Of a DNA stretch of 64,000 bases, positions 60,419-64,000 are shown in pieces; positions within the stretch are counted from its first letter, which is position 1; each line of letters begins with the position of its first letter. Source of the stretch: Tenericutes bacterium HGW-Tenericutes-1 (GTDB taxonomy: Bacteria > Bacillota_I > Bacilli_A > Izemoplasmatales > Hujiaoplasmataceae). Under the pieces are notes generated by a model. That model made no database searches, was not told the origin of the DNA, and was given only the letters and a program-made list of their open reading frames with translations. The position numbers were made by a program, and so were the translations under genes. Location of the stretch: the NCBI GenBank assembly GCA_002839155.1, contig PGXM01000010.1:32360-96359 (forward strand), in the 5' to 3' direction.

Positions 60419-61516
60419 TTAAAGAGTATTTTCAAGAATATCCGCAATTCTTTTACATGCCATTCCATCTCCATATGGATTACTGGCTTTTGACATTCGA
60501 TCGTATTCTATTTTATCAGTTAGAAGTTTTCTACATGAGTCATAAATCATTTCTTCGCTTGTTCCAACTAGTTTCAGCGTCCCTGCAGCAATTCCTTCTG
60601 GCCTTTCGGTAGTATCTCTCATAACAAGAACTGGTTTACCTAGTGATGGAGCTTCTTCTTGAATACCTCCGCTATCTGTAAGAATTAAGTATGAAGCGTT
60701 TAAAAAATTATGAAAATCTATGACTTCAAGAGGATCAATAATCCTTATACGATCATTTCCTCCCAAAATATTGTATGCAATTTCTCTAACAACAGGATTC
60801 ATATGTATTGGGTAAATTGCTTTTATATCTTTGTACTCTTCAATAATTCGTTTGATTGCATTGAACATATGTTTCATTGGTTCCCCAAGATTTTCTCTTC
60901 GATGAGCTGTTATTATAATTAACCTTGATCCGGCCGCCCATTCGAGCATTGGGTGAGTGTAGCCCACATTCACAGTAGTTTTCAATGCATCAATGGCCGT
61001 ATTACCAGTTACATAAATATCATCTGGATTGTGATATTCATTTAACAAATTTTGCTTGGCTGCCTCGGTTGGCGCAAAATTATATTTTGAAATAATTGAA
61101 ACAGCCTGTCTATTAAACTCCTCAGGAAACGGTGAATAAATATTTCTGGTTCTCAATCCGGCTTCAATATGACCTACTGGAATATGTAAATAAAAACACG
61201 CCAATGATGTCACGAATGTTGTGCTAGTATCACCGTGGACCAGAACAACATCAGGTTTTTCAGAATCCAATACTTCTTTGATTTTATTAAGTATATTAGT
61301 GGTAATATCAAATAATGATTGATTATCTTTCATTATTGATAAATCGTAATTTGGCATTACATTAAAAGTATTTAGTACTTGATTTAACATATGTCTGTGT
61401 TGTCCAGTAACACAGACAACAATTGTAAACTTTTCCCTTTTTTTTAATTCATTAACTAAAGGACACATTTTTATTGCTTCGGGACGAGTCCCAAAAATTA
61501 TCATTATTTTCTTCAT
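60419..61516 (-). CDS. wecB: UDP-N-acetylglucosamine 2-epimerase (non-hydrolysing)
   Basis: Makes UDP-ManNAc from UDP-GlcNAc for polysaccharide synthesis. The 365-residue GT-B-like enzyme has IFGTRPEAIKMCPLV at the start, VTGQHRHML, LVHGDTSTTF, GHIEAGLRT, EEFNRQAVSII and a late DSGGIQEEAPSLGKPVLVMRDTTERPE. All are hallmarks of the WecB/MnaA family. GAGGATT precedes the ATG. Confidence 0.96.
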   Translation of the reverse strand: MKKIMIIFGTRPEAIKMCPLVNELKKREKFTIVVCVTGQHRHMLNQVLNTFNVMPNYDLSIMKDNQSLFDITTNILNKIKEVLDSEKPDVVLVHGDTSTTFVTSLACFYLHIPVGHIEAGLRTRNIYSPFPEEFNRQAVSIISKYNFAPTEAAKQNLLNEYHNPDDIYVTGNTAIDALKTTVNVGYTHPMLEWAAGSRLIIITAHRRENLGEPMKHMFNAIKRIIEEYKDIKAIYPIHMNPVVREIAYNILGGNDRIRIIDPLEVIDFHNFLNASYLILTDSGGIQEEAPSLGKPVLVMRDTTERPEGIAAGTLKLVGTSEEMIYDSCRKLLTDKIEYDRMSKASNPYGDGMACKRIADILENTL

Positions 61517-61599
61517 TATAAATCCTCTAATCTATTTTTATTCTTTTCATTAATAATATGCAGTCACTACTTTAAATACAAATTTATGATTTCAAAAAA

Positions 61600-62580
61600 C
61601 TATTCTTTTGATTTTCGTATTGGAAATATCAATCTTCTAAAAAGTCTACTAATTATATAAGGCAAAACAAATAATATTTTTGTATGTGATATTAATAGAA
61701 TTTTACTCAGATACGAATTATTTGACGAAATAATTAATTTTAATTTTTGTGCTGTTATTTGCTTTATTAATGATTTTTTTTCAAAATTCTGTAATTGACT
61801 AAGAATTAAAGTATACTCATATAATATAGTTAAATCAATTTGATTATTTGATTCAATATTAAATAGTTTCATTACATTGTCAGTGCTTAATCCATGATTA
61901 GTTAAATATTTCATTCTAATTTTGAATGAATATTCGTTCTGTTCAGATTGGTTGTTCGAACTAATTTGACTTGAATGAACTCTGTACTTCAAAAGCGTTT
62001 TTTTTAGATTCGCAAATTTTATTTTGTTAGATAATTTACACCAAAGATCGTAGTCTTGTGCTTTTTTGATAGATATATCATATAAAAATAAATTTTTTCT
62101 TGTATCAAAACGCATAATGACTGAAGGGTGTGCAATAGGATTGTAAAAACACATAGCTGCTACAATGTCTAAATGTTTTGAAGGATACTTAATCTTCGAG
62201 TTGCTCTTTCCAAAAACTTTAATTTGCGTACCAAGTACATCAATCTCTTCATGAGTTTCAAGAAAGTATACTTGTTTTTCTATTCTATTCTCGTATGCTA
62301 TATCATCTGCATCCATTCTTGCAACATATTTACCTTTACACAGAAATAATGCATGGTTAAGATTATTTGTTAATCCCATATTTTTATTATTTAATACAAG
62401 TTTTATTCGAGAATCGTTGTAACTTTCTAAAATGGTTTTAGTGTTATCTGTAGAACAATCATCTATAACTATAAGCTCAATATTTTTGTATGTTTGGTTC
62501 AAAATACTTTTAACACTATAATTAATCCATTCCTCTGAATTATAAACAGACATAATTATATTAACCAGTGGATAGCTCAC
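61600..62580 (-). CDS. Family 2 glycosyltransferase
   Basis: A 326-residue GT-A enzyme: VNIIMSVYNSEEWINYSVKSILNQTYKNIELIVIDDCSTDNT, the metal-binding DxD in VARMDADDIA (about residues 91-100), and IKKAQDYDLWCKL as the acceptor ED/QDYDLW motif. A hydrophobic C-terminal region (about residues 290-315) may sit at the membrane. The start is GTG at 62580, overlapping the polymerase gene end by 20 nt. The sugar transferred is unknown. Confidence 0.92.
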   Translation of the reverse strand: MSYPLVNIIMSVYNSEEWINYSVKSILNQTYKNIELIVIDDCSTDNTKTILESYNDSRIKLVLNNKNMGLTNNLNHALFLCKGKYVARMDADDIAYENRIEKQVYFLETHEEIDVLGTQIKVFGKSNSKIKYPSKHLDIVAAMCFYNPIAHPSVIMRFDTRKNLFLYDISIKKAQDYDLWCKLSNKIKFANLKKTLLKYRVHSSQISSNNQSEQNEYSFKIRMKYLTNHGLSTDNVMKLFNIESNNQIDLTILYEYTLILSQLQNFEKKSLIKQITAQKLKLIISSNNSYLSKILLISHTKILFVLPYIISRLFRRLIFPIRKSKE

Positions 62581-63973
62581 TTTTTGAAGGTCCCTTTCTA
62601 AGCTTTTTGTACAAAAAGTTTAAAATAAATATATAAATATATATATTAATATATGTCATAAATGTATATATATAACCTCTAGGGTAGATAAATAATGGAA
62701 TCAATAGAAAGAAAATAAGCACTTTATTAATCGCTAATCTAGGCATGTTATTATTTTTAATAATTAATGATAACTTTTTGATAAAATACGTGATTATCGG
62801 TACAAATAATACACTAAAATTCCCAAAATTATAATATAACTCTGCAATCCAAGAACCACCTAATCCCCCCCCAAAATAAATGTTCATAGATTCACCAACT
62901 GAAATATATTGATTAAAGAAATCTCCAAATAATAGAGTAGAAAATGGTAGAAAAATTGCTATTGAACCAATATATGTTAAACCATTCGAATAACTTACTA
63001 CACTTGGTACATTTTGAACCGTCATTATTAAAGTTAATAAAGTTCCACCAAATTCTGCAAGCAAATAGGATATGGGGTTATCAGTCAATATATAATTATA
63101 AAAGTTTTCATTGACAAAACTACTAGAACTTACATTTCTGATTTGTGCAATATAAGGCAATAGAAAAACTATTATAGAACCAAACAAAATATATCTAACT
63201 TTAAATTTTATTTTTCTGAAACCACTAACTGAAATATAAATAAATAATAATGATAAAATTAGGGCCATGGGTAGCGATCTATTACCAACCATAATCATTT
63301 TATAAATGTTCCATATTGTAAATATCAGTATTGATAATTTATTTATTCTAAAGTTTCTATTTGTTATTATGAATCCCATAAAAGAGAATATAAAAAAACT
63401 ACTGAGAATTGAAAATAAATATGAACTTCCAAATTTATATGCATCAACATATCCAAACTCATTGGAAATAATTATTTGACTTATGTCTACGTAAAAATAT
63501 GGAATTGCAGTCAATAACATAATAATAGTAAAAAATTCTTTATCAATTGTATTATCAAGACTGTAAATAGAATTACTTGACTTAGATTTCTTGATTTTTT
63601 TTAAATCAAGAAAAAAGCCAGTTATTTGCATTATCGTTAACAGAATTAACGAAAAGTACATACTTGCTATTGTATACATTGTATTATAGGTGAAAACATT
63701 AAACTTTGCTGGTAAAATAATCGGTATATTTAGACTGTATAAAAAAATCTGCCCAAAATGGAAAATATAAGTGAGTATGATGAAAAAGAAAAAGACGTCA
63801 ATGACTTTATTATTAAAGACAATAGATAAAGCAACATAGGATATGAATGATATTACGCTTAAGATTACAACAAAATTGAAATTTTCAATCGTGATATACC
63901 CAAAGATAATAATAAACAAAAGTGCAAATTCAATTAGTAAGCCAAAAGGAATAAAAGCTTTACTTGGTTTCAT
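62561..63973 (-). CDS. Wzy-like oligosaccharide repeat-unit polymerase
   Basis: A 470-residue membrane protein with about 12 hydrophobic spans and a large extracytoplasmic loop in the middle (about residues 275-350). It contains RNVSSSSFVNENFYNYILTDNPISYLLAEFGGTLL, the type of loop that binds the lipid-linked glycan. Wzy proteins share little sequence, so the assignment rests on topology, AT-rich composition and position beside a glycosyltransferase and flippase. GAGGA precedes the ATG. The cluster continues past the window edge. Confidence 0.75.
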   Translation of the reverse strand: MKPSKAFIPFGLLIEFALLFIIIFGYITIENFNFVVILSVISFISYVALSIVFNNKVIDVFFFFIILTYIFHFGQIFLYSLNIPIILPAKFNVFTYNTMYTIASMYFSLILLTIMQITGFFLDLKKIKKSKSSNSIYSLDNTIDKEFFTIIMLLTAIPYFYVDISQIIISNEFGYVDAYKFGSSYLFSILSSFFIFSFMGFIITNRNFRINKLSILIFTIWNIYKMIMVGNRSLPMALILSLLFIYISVSGFRKIKFKVRYILFGSIIVFLLPYIAQIRNVSSSSFVNENFYNYILTDNPISYLLAEFGGTLLTLIMTVQNVPSVVSYSNGLTYIGSIAIFLPFSTLLFGDFFNQYISVGESMNIYFGGGLGGSWIAELYYNFGNFSVLFVPIITYFIKKLSLIIKNNNMPRLAINKVLIFFLLIPLFIYPRGYIYTFMTYINIYIYIFILNFLYKKLRKGPSKSELSTG

Positions 63974-64000
63974 GTTAGTCTTCCTCTAAAATATTAGATA

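Noticed and set aside
1..64000. CRISPR array, tRNA, rRNA, insertion sequence, prophage or attachment sites
   Set aside because: No regular repeat-spacer pattern, no cloverleaf with CCA-type end, no transposase, integrase or terminal inverted repeats were found on reading both strands.
1..64000. Mollicute genetic code 4 (TGA as Trp)
   Set aside because: Several well-defined genes end in TGA at the expected length (ridA, the oxidoreductase beta subunit, the binding protein at 49532) and Trp residues are encoded by TGG.

Overview
The window looks like a chromosomal segment of an AT-rich, low-GC Gram-positive-type bacterium. It has strong GGAGG ribosome sites, sigma-A-like promoters, hairpin-plus-U-tract terminators and CcpA (cre) boxes. 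TGA is used as a stop (for example at the end of ridA), so this is not a genetic-code-4 mollicute. The gene mix (membrane pyrophosphatase, PPi-type phosphofructokinase, amino-acid fermentation, many c-di-GMP proteins) would suit a fermentative Bacillota or an Acholeplasma/Izemoplasma-like relative. That assignment is inference. I saw no rRNA, tRNA, CRISPR array, insertion sequence or phage.

Layout. 1-4.4 kb: the end of a sulfur-handling multidomain flavoprotein, a DegV gene missing its start, mscL, an aldo/keto reductase, ridA and a small rubredoxin gene. 4.4-9 kb: an acyltransferase, a K+-independent H+-pyrophosphatase and an ArsB/NhaD-type transporter. 9-16.9 kb: an HEXXH protein, a leucine-rich-repeat lipoprotein, a purine permease under a guanine-class riboswitch, an aldehyde dehydrogenase, an epimerase-like protein, a second HEXXH protein and a deoxynucleoside kinase. 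17-20 kb: NAD salvage (pncA-pncB) with a nuclease/phosphatase-fold gene. 20-26.3 kb: one tight operon for fermenting branched-chain amino acids: leucine-type dehydrogenase, a P-loop protein, four-subunit 2-oxoacid:ferredoxin oxidoreductase, ptb and buk. A consensus cre site lies just downstream of its promoter.

26.5-34.5 kb: a TPR-GAF-GGDEF cyclase, YerC, an amino-acid ABC transporter without its ATPase, and a four-gene redox cassette (NTF2-like, SDR, phytoene-desaturase-like FAD enzyme, flavodoxin). 34.5-38.2 kb: membrane and hypothetical genes, including a lipoprotein gene split by an in-frame TAA. 38.3-43.2 kb: six overlapping genes that look like a multi-subunit FAD/Fe-S L-proline dehydrogenase plus P5C dehydrogenase, with a cre-like box. 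43.2-47 kb: a YwaF-like membrane protein, a SecB-like chaperone, an arsenate reductase, manA and a BadF-type sugar kinase.

47-52.5 kb: a degenerate-GGDEF/EAL protein translationally coupled to a solute-binding lipoprotein, divergent from an HD-GYP phosphodiesterase. 52.6-57 kb: PPi-type phosphofructokinase, a DUF3795 protein, a helical protein, a GPH sugar symporter and a DUF1801 protein. 56.9-64 kb: a very AT-rich surface-polysaccharide cluster (galE, flippase, acetyltransferase, wecB, glycosyltransferase, polymerase) running off the right edge.

Together the genes describe an organism that gains energy from amino acids as well as sugars, moves electrons through ferredoxin, rubredoxin and flavodoxin, uses pyrophosphate in glycolysis and membrane energisation, and puts catabolite control over its amino-acid operons.
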